DNA of 64,000 nt from Martelella endophytica (GCF_000960975.1 NZ_CP010803.1:1825944-1889943); one strand, 5' to 3'. Numbered from the stretch's first letter, positions 19,780 through 28,873 are shown. Translations and numbers: made by a program. Notes: generated by a model from the sequence alone, not told the origin.

Positions 19780-21033
19780 TTACTTGGAGAGGCGGTCGGC
19801 TTCTTCGCGGGTGCGGGCGGCAAAGTCATCGAGCGCCGGCTGCACATCCTTGGTGCCGAGCGCCATGGCCTGCCAGACATCGTACTCGTTGGCGCGCATC
19901 CAGGTGACGACCGGCGGGCGCGGACGGCCGCGGGCAAAGTCGAGCTGGTCGATGGCAACCGTGATGCCCTCTTCGTTGGCGATTGCTTCGGCCGCGCGTG
20001 ATTGGTCAGCGGTCTTCTTGTTGATCGGCATGTAGCCGGTCGCGGCAAACCAGATCGCGTTCGATTCCGGGTTGGCTGCAAACGAGATGAACTTGTAGGC
20101 CGCGTTCTTCACATCCTCATCGGCGGAGGACAGGATGCCGATGCCGGCGCCGCCGATTGGAACCGAGCAGACCTTGTTGCAGGGCATGCGCAGCACGACG
20201 ACATCATCGCCAAGCGCCTTCTTGACGTCGCCGTAGTCGCCGGTCGAGTTCATCATCATGCCGGCATGGCCGGACAGGAACACCTGCTTGTCGCTGGACT
20301 CGTCGGTCACGCCATCGGGCGAGGCGACGCCATCCTTCACCAGCGAGGCCATCCATTCGTAGGCTTCGACCGTGTTCGGGCTGTCGATGAGAATGTCGCC
20401 GGACTTGGAATCGATCAGGTCGCTGTCGTTCGACATGATCAGGCCCCAGCGGGCGAACTGGCCCGGAGACGTCATTCCCATGACATCTTCACCGCCCAGA
20501 GTATCGGTGATCTTCGAGGCAGCAGTTTTGATTTCGTCATAGGTGACGAGCGGCGGCAGATCGGCGTAACCCGCCTTCTCGAAAACGTCCTTGTTGACGT
20601 AGAGAACAGGCGTCGAGGAGTTGAACGGGATGATGTAGTTCTTGTCCTGATAGACGCCGACCTCGCGGGCGAAGTTGAAGAGGTCGCCGGAAAGCGGATC
20701 GTTGGCGAGCTGTTCGGAAAGATCGTCGAGAACGCCACGGTCGGCGAACAGGCCGTAGCGGGTAACCTCCATGATCACCGCGTCAGGCGCGCGACGAGCC
20801 GGAATGGCTGCCTGGAGCTTGGCGACGATGTCGTTGTAGTTGCCGATGAACTGGGCATCGATATGGATATCGGGGTTCGCGGCTTCGAAATTGTCGATGA
20901 TCTCGGCAAGCGCTTTGCCATTTTCGCGATCGTCGGCGAAACTGTGCCAGAATTCGACGGTGGTTTCAGCGAAGGCGGCAGGCGCCATCAGGGCGACGGC
21001 GCCGGCGAGGAGATATGCGGAAAGGGTCTTCAT
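19780..21033 (-). CDS. ugpB: ABC transporter periplasmic substrate-binding protein, UgpB-like (family 1)
   Basis: 417 residues from the ATG at 21033 (AGGAC eight bases upstream). A signal peptide is clear: KTLSAYLLAGAVALMAPAAFA, with cleavage before ETTVEFWHSF. The mature N-terminus with EFWHSFADD and the IDAQFIGNYNDIVAKLQAA segment is typical of UgpB and related SBP_bac_1 proteins. It captures the ligand in the periplasm and delivers it to UgpA-UgpE. It is the first gene of the six-gene minus-strand operon ugpB-A-E-Q-C-rpiR. Substrate assignment rests on the ugpQ gene in the operon; some other carbohydrate phosphate is possible. Confidence 0.88.
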   Translation of the reverse strand: MKTLSAYLLAGAVALMAPAAFAETTVEFWHSFADDRENGKALAEIIDNFEAANPDIHIDAQFIGNYNDIVAKLQAAIPARRAPDAVIMEVTRYGLFADRGVLDDLSEQLANDPLSGDLFNFAREVGVYQDKNYIIPFNSSTPVLYVNKDVFEKAGYADLPPLVTYDEIKTAASKITDTLGGEDVMGMTSPGQFARWGLIMSNDSDLIDSKSGDILIDSPNTVEAYEWMASLVKDGVASPDGVTDESSDKQVFLSGHAGMMMNSTGDYGDVKKALGDDVVVLRMPCNKVCSVPIGGAGIGILSSADEDVKNAAYKFISFAANPESNAIWFAATGYMPINKKTADQSRAAEAIANEEGITVAIDQLDFARGRPRPPVVTWMRANEYDVWQAMALGTKDVQPALDDFAARTREEADRLSK

Positions 21034-21046
21034 GGAAATTGTCCTT

Positions 21047-21083
21047 TGCAATCATAATTGCAGTGCGATGGCACTCTGCAATT
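21047..21083 (-). promoter_or_regulatory. Candidate operator/promoter of the ugp operon (TGCAAT inverted repeats)
   Basis: TGCAATCATAATTGCA (21047-21062) is a palindrome with 6-bp arms. A further TGCAATT at 21077-21083 forms a second, imperfect palindrome with AATTGCA (21056-21062), so three half-sites lie 14-50 bp before the ugpB start. Placement suits a repressor such as the RpiR protein of this operon. Confidence 0.5.
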
Positions 21084-21149
21084 ATTCTTTCCGGACGACA
21101 TTCCGATGAATGAAAGATGAAGCTTTGATTACAGTCGCCGGTTCGGCGC

Positions 21150-22070
21150 TCAGTGCTCCTGCGTGCCGTCGCAATCGTTTTCCCGGAACCATTTCGTCAG
21201 ATAGTCGACGAAGCTTCTGACCTTGGTCGGCAGGTAGCGGCGGTGCGGGTAGATCGCGTAGATGCCCGAATGCGGCGGCAGGTGTTCTTCAAACAGGCTG
21301 ATGAGCCGGCCGTCTGCAATCGCCTGGCGGGCGATGAAGTCAGGCAGGATCGCGACGCCAAGGCCGGAGAGCGCGCCGCGCATCGTCGCTATGGGCGAGT
21401 TGACCGTGACCGGGCCGCGGATCGGCACGGAATAGATTGTACCGTCCTCGGGGTTCTGGAAACGGACGGAGCCGTGGGATCGCGGATTGGTGTCCACCAG
21501 GAAAGGGACGTGTGAGAGGTCGGACGGGCTCTTCAGCGGGGTGTCGAGCGTTTCCAGCCATGCTGGCGACGCGCAGATCAGCGTTGAGAAGTCGGCGAGC
21601 TTGCGGGCGATCATCGCCGAATCCTCGAGCCGCGTGATCCTGAGGGCGACATCATAGCCTTCCTCGACCAGATCGACGAAGCGATCCTCGGCCACGATTT
21701 CGAGCGAGATTTCCTGGTGGCCGGCGGCGAAGTCGATCAGCGACTGTCCGACCGGGGCGTCGATGAAGGTGCGGGGCACGGAGATGCGCAGCTTGCCGCG
21801 GAGGTCGGTGTTATTGGCGCGCACGGAGTCGGCGAGGTTGTCGACCTCGAGCAGGATGTCGGCCGCGCGGCGGTGATAGATCTGTCCGGCCTCGGTGAGC
21901 GAGAACTGCCGCGTGGTGCGGTTGAGGAGCAGTGCGCCGAGGTCGTCCTCGAGCTCCCGGACATATTTCGACAGCAACGCCTTGGAGCGGCCGGTCTTGC
22001 GCGCGGCGGCGGAAAAACCTTCCGCCTCGACCACATCGATAAAGGCCCGCATCCTCGTCAAAGTGTCCAT
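21150..22070 (-). CDS. LysR family transcriptional regulator
   Basis: 306 residues. An N-terminal winged HTH, AFIDVVEAEGFSAAARKTGRSKALLSKYVRELEDDLGALLLNR in outline (residues about 9-53), is followed by the usual inducer-binding domain (about 90-295). It resembles the CrgA/DmlR branch of LysR proteins. AGGAG precedes the ATG at 22070. It lies at the 3' side of the ugp operon promoter on the same strand and diverges from the ornithine decarboxylase leader across 530 bp, so its target could be either. The effector is unknown. Confidence 0.93.
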   Translation of the reverse strand: MDTLTRMRAFIDVVEAEGFSAAARKTGRSKALLSKYVRELEDDLGALLLNRTTRQFSLTEAGQIYHRRAADILLEVDNLADSVRANNTDLRGKLRISVPRTFIDAPVGQSLIDFAAGHQEISLEIVAEDRFVDLVEEGYDVALRITRLEDSAMIARKLADFSTLICASPAWLETLDTPLKSPSDLSHVPFLVDTNPRSHGSVRFQNPEDGTIYSVPIRGPVTVNSPIATMRGALSGLGVAILPDFIARQAIADGRLISLFEEHLPPHSGIYAIYPHRRYLPTKVRSFVDYLTKWFRENDCDGTQEH

Positions 22071-22164
22071 GAACGCTCCTGTCGGCTTGCCGAGAAAAAA
22101 TTATTGGGTTTTGTCAAACAGATAGCATGACGACGGTCCCAGAGGGGAGATTTTCGCCCACACC

Positions 22165-22181
22165 CACTTGATTTCCAAGTG
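22165..22181. promoter_or_regulatory. Palindrome between lysR and the decarboxylase leader
   Basis: CACTTGATTTCCAAGTG has 6-bp perfect arms and the T-N11-A form of a LysR-type site. It lies 95 bp before lysR and close to the likely promoter of the divergent transcript. Confidence 0.4.
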
Positions 22182-22204
22182 AGATTTTCATATTTCTCCG
22201 CTTG

Positions 22205-22601
22205 CCCAAAGTCGCGCGTGCCTGTGGGTGTCCGCCGAACCCTCGAATGGTGAGGGTCACGGTAAGGTACCTGGAACTAACCCCTCCAGTCGCTTCCCGG
22301 CCAACCGGTCAAGCGAGGACATCTTGAAGCAACGACGGTGCGGGCCTTTCTGGTGTCTCCCGGATTTCCATCCCCGGGGTACTAAAGAGGCACATACCAT
22401 CATTGCCGGAAGTGCGGCGGGTTACCCCACCAATCCATGGCAGACAAAGCCGGATCAACCTTGTTCTCAGGGCTGGTTCATTCTTGAGCGTTCGCCGCTA
22501 TCGTTCCCCGGGGTCTCCACCGGCCGGGATCGTGCGCGGATCGATGCGCCCTTTGTCATCCGGAAATACCGGATCAGAATGCTTCAGAAGGGGTTAGAAC
22601 G
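22205..22601 (+). ncRNA. Long structured leader of ornithine decarboxylase, probable speF motif RNA
   Basis: About 400 bases without a convincing gene separate the AT-rich promoter zone from the decarboxylase start. The stretch is G+C-rich and has many local inverted repeats, among them CCCTCGAATGGTGAGGG near 22242, CCCCGGGG near 22373 and TCCGGAAATACCGGA at 22559-22573 just before the ribosome-binding site (AAGGGG, 22588-22593). Alphaproteobacteria are known to carry the conserved speF RNA motif (Rfam) directly upstream of this decarboxylase gene, and position and size agree. The identity was not tested with a covariance model. A 125-codon frame across the leader looks fortuitous. Confidence 0.6.
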
Positions 22602-23735
22602 ATGACCACCGAGCGTATTGCCGAATTCTTCCGCACCCGCCGTCCCGATGGCCCTTGCCTCGTTGTCGACCGCGAAGTCGTGCGTGACAATTACACTGCC
22701 TTCCGCCGCGCCCTGCCGAACAGCGACATCTTCTATGCCGTCAAGGCCAACCCGGCGCCGCAGATCCTCGAATTGCTTGCCAGCCTCGGCTCCAATTTCG
22801 ATTGCGCGTCCGTCGCAGAAATCGAAATGGCGCTCGAAGCCGGTGCGACTTCCGACCGCATCTCCTTCGGCAACACCATCAAGAAGGAGCGTGACATCGC
22901 GCGCGCTCACGTGCTCGGCGTCAACCTCTTTGCTGTCGACAGCCACGAGGAAGTCGAGAAGATTGCCCGTGCCGCCCCCGGCGCCCGCGTCTTCTGCCGG
23001 GTTCTGACCGATGGCGAAGGTGCCGAATGGCCGCTGTCGCGCAAGTTCGGCTGCGTCCCGCCGATGGCCGTCGATGTCCTGGTCTATGCACACCAGCTCG
23101 GTCTGGAGAGCTACGGCGTCTCCTTCCATGTCGGTTCGCAGATGACCAAGGTCGATGCCTGGGATGCTGCCCTTGGCGATGCCAAGCGCGTCTTCGCCCA
23201 GCTTGCCAAGCAGGGTATCCATCTGAAGATGGTCAACATGGGTGGTGGTTTTCCGACCAAGTACCTGCGTGACGTGCCGACGGCGGAAGCCTATGGCCAG
23301 GCGATCTTCGCGGCGCTGTCCCGCCATTTCGGCAACCAGCTTCCGCGCACGATCATCGAGCCGGGCCGCGGCATGGTCGGCAACGCCGGTGTCATCAAGT
23401 CGGAAGTCATCCTGATCTCGAAGAAGTCGGATGAGGACAAGCACCGATGGGTCTTCCTCGATATCGGCAAGTTCGGCGGTCTCGCCGAAACCATGGACGA
23501 GGCCATCCGCTACCCGATCCGCACAGAGCGTGACGAAGACGAGATGGAGCCCTGCGTTCTGGCCGGCCCGACCTGCGACAGCGCCGACGTGATGTACGAG
23601 AAGAACATGTATCCGCTGCCGATCACGCTGACGATCGGCGACGAAGTTCTGATCGAGGGAACTGGTGCCTACACCACGACCTATGCATCGGTCGCCTTCA
23701 ACGGCTTCGAGCCCCTGAAGTCCTACGTTATCTGA
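22602..23735 (+). CDS. odc: Ornithine (or lysine/ornithine) decarboxylase, alanine-racemase-fold type III PLP enzyme
   Basis: 377 residues, the length of the short bacterial members of the eukaryotic-type ornithine decarboxylase family. The PLP lysine is K48 in FYAVKANP; the phosphate/PLP site is in the MGGGFPT loop and EPGRGMVG; the catalytic cysteine sits in GPTCDSADVM near residue 324. It converts ornithine to putrescine in the cytosol and starts polyamine synthesis; some family members also accept lysine. It is preceded by the structured leader described above, which suggests control by polyamine or ornithine level, and followed by a hairpin. Confidence 0.95.
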   Translation: MTTERIAEFFRTRRPDGPCLVVDREVVRDNYTAFRRALPNSDIFYAVKANPAPQILELLASLGSNFDCASVAEIEMALEAGATSDRISFGNTIKKERDIARAHVLGVNLFAVDSHEEVEKIARAAPGARVFCRVLTDGEGAEWPLSRKFGCVPPMAVDVLVYAHQLGLESYGVSFHVGSQMTKVDAWDAALGDAKRVFAQLAKQGIHLKMVNMGGGFPTKYLRDVPTAEAYGQAIFAALSRHFGNQLPRTIIEPGRGMVGNAGVIKSEVILISKKSDEDKHRWVFLDIGKFGGLAETMDEAIRYPIRTERDEDEMEPCVLAGPTCDSADVMYEKNMYPLPITLTIGDEVLIEGTGAYTTTYASVAFNGFEPLKSYVI

Positions 23736-23756
23736 GGACTTTCTCCTTTCTGCAAA

Positions 23757-23785
23757 CCGATGCGGCGAACAAAACGCCGCATCGG
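23757..23785 (+). terminator. Hairpin after ornithine decarboxylase
   Basis: Perfect 11-bp stem CCGATGCGGCG/CGCCGCATCGG with loop AACAAAA. There is no T run after it, so it is either a weak terminator or an mRNA 3' stabiliser. Confidence 0.5.
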
Positions 23786-23851
23786 GGTAAACCGACCGGG
23801 TGCGCGACGCCCGGCCATTTTGCTGCACCGTAATTTTGGGGATTGTCCGAG

Positions 23852-24442
23852 ATGACCCCGGTACTTCAGGAAATCGTTTCCCTGTTTCACACGCCTGCCT
23901 TCGTCATCGAAGAGGAGGGTCTGTCCGACGTCATCGCCCGCGAAGCGCTGCTCGATCGCGCCATGGGGCCGAAGCGCAAGAAGAAGTCGTCGGAAAAGAT
24001 CCGCCGCAACCGGCTGCCGGCCGATGGCCTGGCGCTGGTCGCGCGTGACGAGACCGGCCGCGTTATCGGCACGGTGCGCCTGTGGCATGTCGATGCCGGC
24101 GTCAACGCCGAAGGTCACGGCGTGCCCGCGCTGCTGCTCGGCCCGCTCGCCGTCGATCCGGACACCAACGGCAAGGGCGTCGGTTCGGCGCTGATGCGCG
24201 CTGCGATCTCGGCTGCCGCAAAGCGCGGCCATGGCGCGATCCTGCTGGTCGGCGATCCGGAATATTACGAGCGGTTCGGCTTTTCTGCCGCCAAGGCGCA
24301 GCATCTCGTCATGCCTGGCCCGTTCGAGCGTCGCCGTTTCCTCGGCCTCGAGTTGAAGAAAGGCTGGCTTGGTGGCGCTGCCGGTATGCTGGTTGCCACC
24401 GGGACGCGGCTCACCGCACCCCGCCTGCGCAACGCTGCCTGA
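23852..24442 (+). CDS. GNAT family N-acetyltransferase
   Basis: 196 residues from the ATG at 23852 (GGGGA upstream); a TTG nine bases earlier is also in frame. The acetyl-CoA site is visible as LGPLAVDPDTNGKGVGSALMRAAISAA (motif A, about 95-121), with ILLVGDPEYYERFGF as motif B. It resembles the YhbS-like group of small acetyltransferases of unknown substrate. Residues 35-52 are basic (GPKRKKKSSEKIRRNR). It lies between the decarboxylase and a shared bidirectional terminator, so co-transcription with the decarboxylase is possible; that would suit a polyamine acetyltransferase, but nothing in the sequence proves it. Confidence 0.9.
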   Translation: MTPVLQEIVSLFHTPAFVIEEEGLSDVIAREALLDRAMGPKRKKKSSEKIRRNRLPADGLALVARDETGRVIGTVRLWHVDAGVNAEGHGVPALLLGPLAVDPDTNGKGVGSALMRAAISAAAKRGHGAILLVGDPEYYERFGFSAAKAQHLVMPGPFERRRFLGLELKKGWLGGAAGMLVATGTRLTAPRLRNAA

Positions 24443-24498
24443 GCCGGCGGCTTTCCCCATCCGTGAAGGCAAGCACTGGGAGCTGACCTTCACGAAAA

Positions 24499-24536
24499 AA
24501 AAGACCCCCGCCGGCATCGCCGCGGGGGTCTTTTTG
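24499..24536. terminator. Bidirectional intrinsic terminator between the GNAT gene and gcrA
   Basis: Stem GACCCCCGC/GCGGGGGTC with an A run on the left (24495-24502) and TTTTT on the right (24531-24535), so it can end transcripts from both sides of this convergent pair. Confidence 0.9.
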
Positions 24537-24555
24537 ATCGTTGATCGCTTGCGTC

Positions 24556-25119
24556 TCAGCTCGCGCGGCGACGTTCGCTTACCGGCTGGTAAGCAAGCTT
24601 GGCGTGATAGCTGCAATAGGGCGAGTTTTCCGGGCTTTCGCAGCCGCAGAAAAAGAAATCGTCGGCGGTCGGGTCGCCGACCGGCCACTTGCAGGTGCGT
24701 TCCGTCAATTCGGTCAGCGCGATCTTCCGCATGATCGGAACGACGACGCCGGCCTTGGCCTGGGGTGCCGGAGCGGCCTCGGCCTCGATCACCGTTTCCT
24801 GCTTCAGCGCCGTCGCGCCGGCCGTGCGCGGTGCGCTCGGCGTTGCCTGCGGCGGGGGTGCGCTCGGCTGGGTGCGGCCGGCGGCGCGCGAAGCGAAGTT
24901 CGGGGCGCGTGGCGGCGTCGTGTTGCGATTGGTGGGGCGGGTGGCCGAAGCGGTGGCGGGCGTCCCGCTCTTCGCGCGGCCGGGAAGCGCGAGGCGGTGC
25001 ACCTTGCCGATCACCGCATTGCGGCTGACGCCGCCGAGCTGTGTCGCGATCTGGCTCGCGCTCAGGCCCTCGGACCAGAGTTGTTTGAGTTTTTCGACGC
25101 GCTCGTCTGTCCAGCTCAT
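24556..25119 (-). CDS. gcrA: Cell-cycle regulator GcrA
   Basis: 187 residues from the ATG at 25119 (GGAG eight bases upstream). The N-terminal helix-turn-helix reads SWTDERVEKLKQLWSEGL then SASQIATQLGGVSRNAVIGK, the hallmark of GcrA. A long Pro/Ala/Thr-rich linker (about 50-130) leads to a C-terminal Cys-rich domain with TCKWPVGDP, FFFCGCESPE and YCSYHAKLAY, the part that contacts RNA polymerase sigma-70. GcrA activates promoters marked by CcrM methylation at GANTC sites and drives S-phase genes in alphaproteobacteria. It diverges from argD across 380 bp and is usually essential. Confidence 0.96.
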   Translation of the reverse strand: MSWTDERVEKLKQLWSEGLSASQIATQLGGVSRNAVIGKVHRLALPGRAKSGTPATASATRPTNRNTTPPRAPNFASRAAGRTQPSAPPPQATPSAPRTAGATALKQETVIEAEAAPAPQAKAGVVVPIMRKIALTELTERTCKWPVGDPTADDFFFCGCESPENSPYCSYHAKLAYQPVSERRRAS

Positions 25120-25376
25120 CCATTGTCTCCGCAGGTTGCTGGGCGGAATCCGATACCAAGCCCCGGAACATGTCCGGAGCGGCAATATGCCACCAGTTAG
25201 GGTGATCGGGACCCGCCGCTTGCAGTCTTGTGTTGGTGCTAAGGTAGGCCCATGGCGGTATCGTGGCAAGGTTGGCGCGAATCGGCGGAATCCATTTTCG
25301 CGGTTTTCCCCAACTTGATGCATTTGTCATTTTTCTGCGGTGTCGAGCCGGCATTGCCGGTCTCACGCTGCATTTA

Positions 25377-25437
25377 TTGACATTGGAAGCGGACATGACA
25401 ATATAAGAGCCGCCGCCGCCATCATGGCGGCATTTTT
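25377..25437 (+). promoter_or_regulatory. argD promoter with terminator-like leader hairpin
   Basis: The 382-bp gap between gcrA and argD holds TTGACA (25377-25382) and TATAAG (25402-25407) or CAATAT (25399-25404), with spacers of 19 or 16. Just downstream GCCGCC (25415-25420), loop ATCAT and GGCGGC (25426-25431) are followed by ATTTTTAATTT. This is a terminator-like hairpin inside the leader, 65 bases before argD. Nothing else stands out in the gap. Confidence 0.45.
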
Positions 25438-25501
25438 AATTTCTGAAGCGGCGAAACCACCACGAAAGCCGCCATCCAAAACCCGTCGGAGTTCAACCGT
25501 C

Positions 25502-26689
25502 ATGTCCGGAGCATCGTCTCTCTACAACACTTTTGCCAGAATACCGCTCACCTTCGAGCGCGGCGAGGGCGTGTGGCTTGTCACCGACAAGGGCGAACGA
25601 TACCTGGACTTTGCAGCGGGCGTCGCCGTCAATTCGCTTGGCCACGCGCATCCGCATCTGGTCGAGGCGCTGAAGGCCCAGGCTGAAAAGCTCTGGCACG
25701 TCTCGAACCTCTACCAGGTCGCAGGACAGGAGAGGCTGGCCGACCGGCTGACCGCCGTGACCTTCGCGGACAAGGCATTCTTCAACAATTCCGGTGCCGA
25801 GGCGCTGGAGACGGCGATCAAGACCGCGCGGCGCTACCAGTACAGCAAGGGGCATCCGGAGCGGATCGACATCATCACCTTCGAAGGGGCCTTCCATGGC
25901 CGGACGCTGGCGACCATCGCGGCCGGCGGCCAAGCGAAATATATGGAGGGCTTCGGTCCGAAGGCTCCGGGCTTCGTCCAGATCCCGGCGGGTGATGTCG
26001 CGCTGCTGAAGGAAACCATTTCGGAAACAACCGCGGCCCTGCTGATCGAGCCGATACAGGGCGAGGGCGGTGTGCGCACGGTTGAAAAGGCGTTTCTGCA
26101 GGAGATGCGCAAGCTTTGCGACGAGCATGGCCTGCTGCTGATTTTCGATGAAGTGCAGACCGGCGTCGGCCGGACCGGCACGCTGTTTGCCCACGAGCAG
26201 ACCGGCGTGACGCCGGATATCATGGCGATCGCCAAGGGGATCGGCGGCGGTTTTCCGGTCGCAGCCTGTCTCGCCACCGAAGAGGCGGCCTCCGGCATGG
26301 TTCCGGGCGTTCACGGCACGACCTTCGGCGGCAATCCGCTCGCCATGGCGGTCGGCAATGCCGTGCTCGACATCGTTCTGGAGGACGGCTTCCTTGACCA
26401 TGTGAAGTCGATGAGCCTGATCTTCCGTCAGGGGCTTGCCGAGCTCAAGGACCGCTTCCCCGGTGTTATCGAGGATATCCGCGGCGAAGGCCTGATGCTT
26501 GGTATCAAGGCGAAGGTGCCTGCAGCGCAGCTTGCCATTGCCATGCGCGAGGAGAAGCTTCTCTCGGTTCCCGCCGGCGACAATGTCATCCGGCTGCTGC
26601 CGCCACTGACGGTTTCGGCCGAAGAGGTGCGCGAGGGCCTTGCGCGACTTGGCCGCGCCGCTGAAAAGATCAGCGCCTCCGCCGCATAG
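25502..26689 (+). CDS. argD: Acetylornithine aminotransferase ArgD
   Basis: 395 residues from the ATG at 25502 (GGAG ten bases before). Class III PLP aminotransferase that converts N-acetylglutamate semialdehyde and glutamate to N-acetylornithine in arginine synthesis; it can also act in lysine synthesis. Motifs: [17 protein letters not shown] (phosphate binding), FEGAFHGRT, the [14 protein letters not shown] segment with PLP-ring Asp, the PLP lysine in [16 protein letters not shown] (about residue 245), and THGT-like [10 protein letters not shown]. First gene of argD-argF-hslO, an order widespread in rhizobia. A frame extending to 25340 lacks support. Confidence 0.96.
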   Translation: MSGASSLYNTFARIPLTFERGEGVWLVTDKGERYLDFAAGVAVNSLGHAHPHLVEALKAQAEKLWHVSNLYQVAGQERLADRLTAVTFADKAFFNNSGAEALETAIKTARRYQYSKGHPERIDIITFEGAFHGRTLATIAAGGQAKYMEGFGPKAPGFVQIPAGDVALLKETISETTAALLIEPIQGEGGVRTVEKAFLQEMRKLCDEHGLLLIFDEVQTGVGRTGTLFAHEQTGVTPDIMAIAKGIGGGFPVAACLATEEAASGMVPGVHGTTFGGNPLAMAVGNAVLDIVLEDGFLDHVKSMSLIFRQGLAELKDRFPGVIEDIRGEGLMLGIKAKVPAAQLAIAMREEKLLSVPAGDNVIRLLPPLTVSAEEVREGLARLGRAAEKISASAA

Positions 26690-26719
26690 ACCGCATGACG
26701 TTTCTGAAAGAGTAGTTCC

Positions 26720-27643
26720 ATGTCCACCAGTCCGAGGCATTTTCTCGATCTCTCCGCCGTTTCCAAGACCGCGCTGCGCGGCATTCTGGATGACGCGGCG
26801 GTGCGAAAGTCGGCCCAGAAGGCCGGAACGGCAGACAAGCCGCTTGCCGGCAAGGTGCTGGCTATGATCTTCGAGAAGCCGTCGACGCGCACGCGGGTCT
26901 CCTTCGATGTCGGCATGCGCCAGCTTGGCGGCGAGACGCTGGTGCTCTCCGGCAAGGACATGCAGCTCGGCCGCGCCGAAACCATCGGCGACACGGCGCG
27001 GGTGCTCTCGCGTTACGTCGATGCGATCATGATCCGCACCACCGATCACGACCGGCTGCTGGAGCTTGCCGAATACGCCACCGTGCCGGTGATCAACGGC
27101 CTGACGGATGCGACCCATCCCTGCCAGATCATGGCCGATCTGCAGACCTTCGAGGAGCATAATGGCCCGGTCGCAGGCAAGACGATCGCCTGGACCGGCG
27201 ACGGCAACAACGTGCTGCATTCCTTCATCGAGGGTGCTGCGCGGTTCTCCTACCAGATGAACATCGCCGTGCCGGAAGGTTCCGAGCCAGATGCCCGCTT
27301 CGTCGACTGGGCGCGCAAGGAAGGGGCCGAAGTGCGTTTCTTCGACAGCGCAGATGAGGCCGTCGAGGGCGTTGACTGCGTGGTCACCGATACATGGGTG
27401 TCGATGAACCAGGAACACAAGGCGCGCGGCCACAACGTGTTCCAGCCCTACCAGGTCAACGCCGATCTCATGAAGCGGGCAAAGGACGATGCGGTGTTCA
27501 TGCATTGCCTGCCCGCACACCGCGGCGAAGAAGTGACCGACGAGGTTATTGACGGACCGCAATCAGTTGTTTTCGATGAGGCCGAAAACCGGCTTCACGC
27601 ACAGAAATCCGTTCTGGCCTGGTGCCTCGGCGCTTTCGACTGA
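26720..27643 (+). CDS. argF: Ornithine carbamoyltransferase ArgF
   Basis: 307 residues. It forms citrulline from ornithine and carbamoyl phosphate, cytosolic and trimeric. Carbamoyl-phosphate site [12 protein letters not shown] (about 53-64), HPCQ in [13 protein letters not shown], ornithine-binding DTWVSMNQE (the SMG-like loop), and the catalytic [11 protein letters not shown] near residue 264. It follows argD by 30 bases and is 31 bases ahead of hslO, so all three are probably co-transcribed. Confidence 0.97.
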   Translation: MSTSPRHFLDLSAVSKTALRGILDDAAVRKSAQKAGTADKPLAGKVLAMIFEKPSTRTRVSFDVGMRQLGGETLVLSGKDMQLGRAETIGDTARVLSRYVDAIMIRTTDHDRLLELAEYATVPVINGLTDATHPCQIMADLQTFEEHNGPVAGKTIAWTGDGNNVLHSFIEGAARFSYQMNIAVPEGSEPDARFVDWARKEGAEVRFFDSADEAVEGVDCVVTDTWVSMNQEHKARGHNVFQPYQVNADLMKRAKDDAVFMHCLPAHRGEEVTDEVIDGPQSVVFDEAENRLHAQKSVLAWCLGAFD

Positions 27644-27674
27644 GGCTTGCCTTGCCAGGCAAGGAGTAAAAACA

Positions 27675-28667
27675 ATGCAGGATATTGAAAGCCAGCTCGG
27701 CGAACTCGGTTTCGCCGGAGACGACATGGTTGTGCCTTTCCAGGTGGACGCGCTCGATGTGCGCGGCCGCACGGTCCAGCTCGGACCGCTGCTCGATACC
27801 ATTCTGTCGCGTCATGATTATCCCGAACCTGTCGCCCGGCTCTTGGCCGAGGTCGTGGTGCTGACGGCGCTGATCGGTACGTCGCTGAAATTCGAGGGCA
27901 AGTTCACCGTCCAGACCAAGAGCGACGGCGCGGTCGACCTTCTTGTCGCCGATTTCGCCACGCCCGACGCATTGCGCGGCTATGCCCGCTTCGACGCAGA
28001 GGCGCTTGAGGCCGCTGTCGTGGAAGGTCGCACCGAGCCGGAGCAACTTCTCGGCGCCGGCATTCTCGCCTTCACCATCGACCAGGGAAGCTACATGCAG
28101 CCCTACCAGGGCATCGTGCAGCTCGACGGCAGTTCGCTCGAGGACATCGCCACGACCTATTTCCGCCAGTCGGAGCAGATCCCGACAGCGGTGCGCCTTG
28201 GCGTCGCCAAGCTGTTCGACCGCGATGACAACGGCGAGCGGCGCGAGAGCTGGCGGGCGGGCGGTCTGGTCGCGCAGTTCCTCCCGCAGGAGCCGGAGCG
28301 CATGCGCCAGCCGGACCTTCCGGGCGGCGACGGCGATGACGGCGAACTTTCGCACGATGTCGATGACGCCTGGAACGAGGCGCGGGCGCTGGTCGAGACC
28401 ATCGATCTCGACGAGATGACCGATCCCGAAGTGGGCGCCGAGCGTCTGCTTTATCGCCTGTTTCACGAGCGTGGCGTCAGGGTCTATCCGGCGCAGGCCG
28501 TTTATGATCGCTGCAGCTGCTCTCGCGACCGCATTCTTGGCGTGCTCAAGGGCTTCACCGCCGAGGAGATCGACGAGAGCACGGCCGAGGACGGCAAGAT
28601 CACGGTCACCTGCGAGTTCTGCTCGACGGCCTACGAGTACACGCCGGACGAAGTGAAGAAGGCCTGA
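27675..28667 (+). CDS. hslO: Redox-regulated chaperone Hsp33
   Basis: 330 residues from the ATG at 27675 with AAGGAG eight bases upstream. The N-terminal dimerisation/substrate domain includes LIGTSLKFEGKFTVQTKSDGAVDLLVADF. The C-terminal redox switch has the zinc-binding set CSC (in YDRCSCSRDR) and CEFC about 35 residues later; zinc loss and disulfide formation under oxidative stress and heat turn on the holdase. Position after argF is conserved in Rhizobiales. Followed by the TetR operator pair within 30 bases. Confidence 0.95.
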   Translation: MQDIESQLGELGFAGDDMVVPFQVDALDVRGRTVQLGPLLDTILSRHDYPEPVARLLAEVVVLTALIGTSLKFEGKFTVQTKSDGAVDLLVADFATPDALRGYARFDAEALEAAVVEGRTEPEQLLGAGILAFTIDQGSYMQPYQGIVQLDGSSLEDIATTYFRQSEQIPTAVRLGVAKLFDRDDNGERRESWRAGGLVAQFLPQEPERMRQPDLPGGDGDDGELSHDVDDAWNEARALVETIDLDEMTDPEVGAERLLYRLFHERGVRVYPAQAVYDRCSCSRDRILGVLKGFTAEEIDESTAEDGKITVTCEFCSTAYEYTPDEVKKA

Positions 28668-28692
28668 TCGGCCGTTCATCAAACGACTTATC

Positions 28693-28732
28693 GAACCCGT
28701 TGGTTCAACAAAACCGTTGAACTGGCGGGTTC
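28693..28732. promoter_or_regulatory. Two operator copies upstream of the TetR gene
   Basis: GAACCCGTTGGTTC (28693-28706) and GAACTGGCGGGTTC (28719-28732), two 14-bp GAAC-N6-GTTC palindromes with centres 26 bp apart, also forming a larger inverted repeat. The same motif recurs before the efflux operon at 32412. Confidence 0.65.
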
Positions 28733-28873
28733 GCACGCGTATTCAGGAAGGGTGGCCGGGCGACAAAGCCGGGTCTTGTGACGGAAGCGGATGTAGTTTC
28801 GCCTTCGGCACTTTTCATGAATCGTGAAGGGAGATCGCGCCGGTCGCGGTCGCCTGAAACAGGAGCGGCGCCT

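Noticed and set aside
22228..22605. 125-codon frame across the ornithine decarboxylase leader
   Set aside because: Proline/serine-rich without family features, overlaps the decarboxylase start and conserved leader structure; more likely non-coding RNA.
25493..27562. 689-codon minus-strand frame opposite argD-argF
   Set aside because: Shadow spanning two real genes and their intergenic gap; no domain recognisable.
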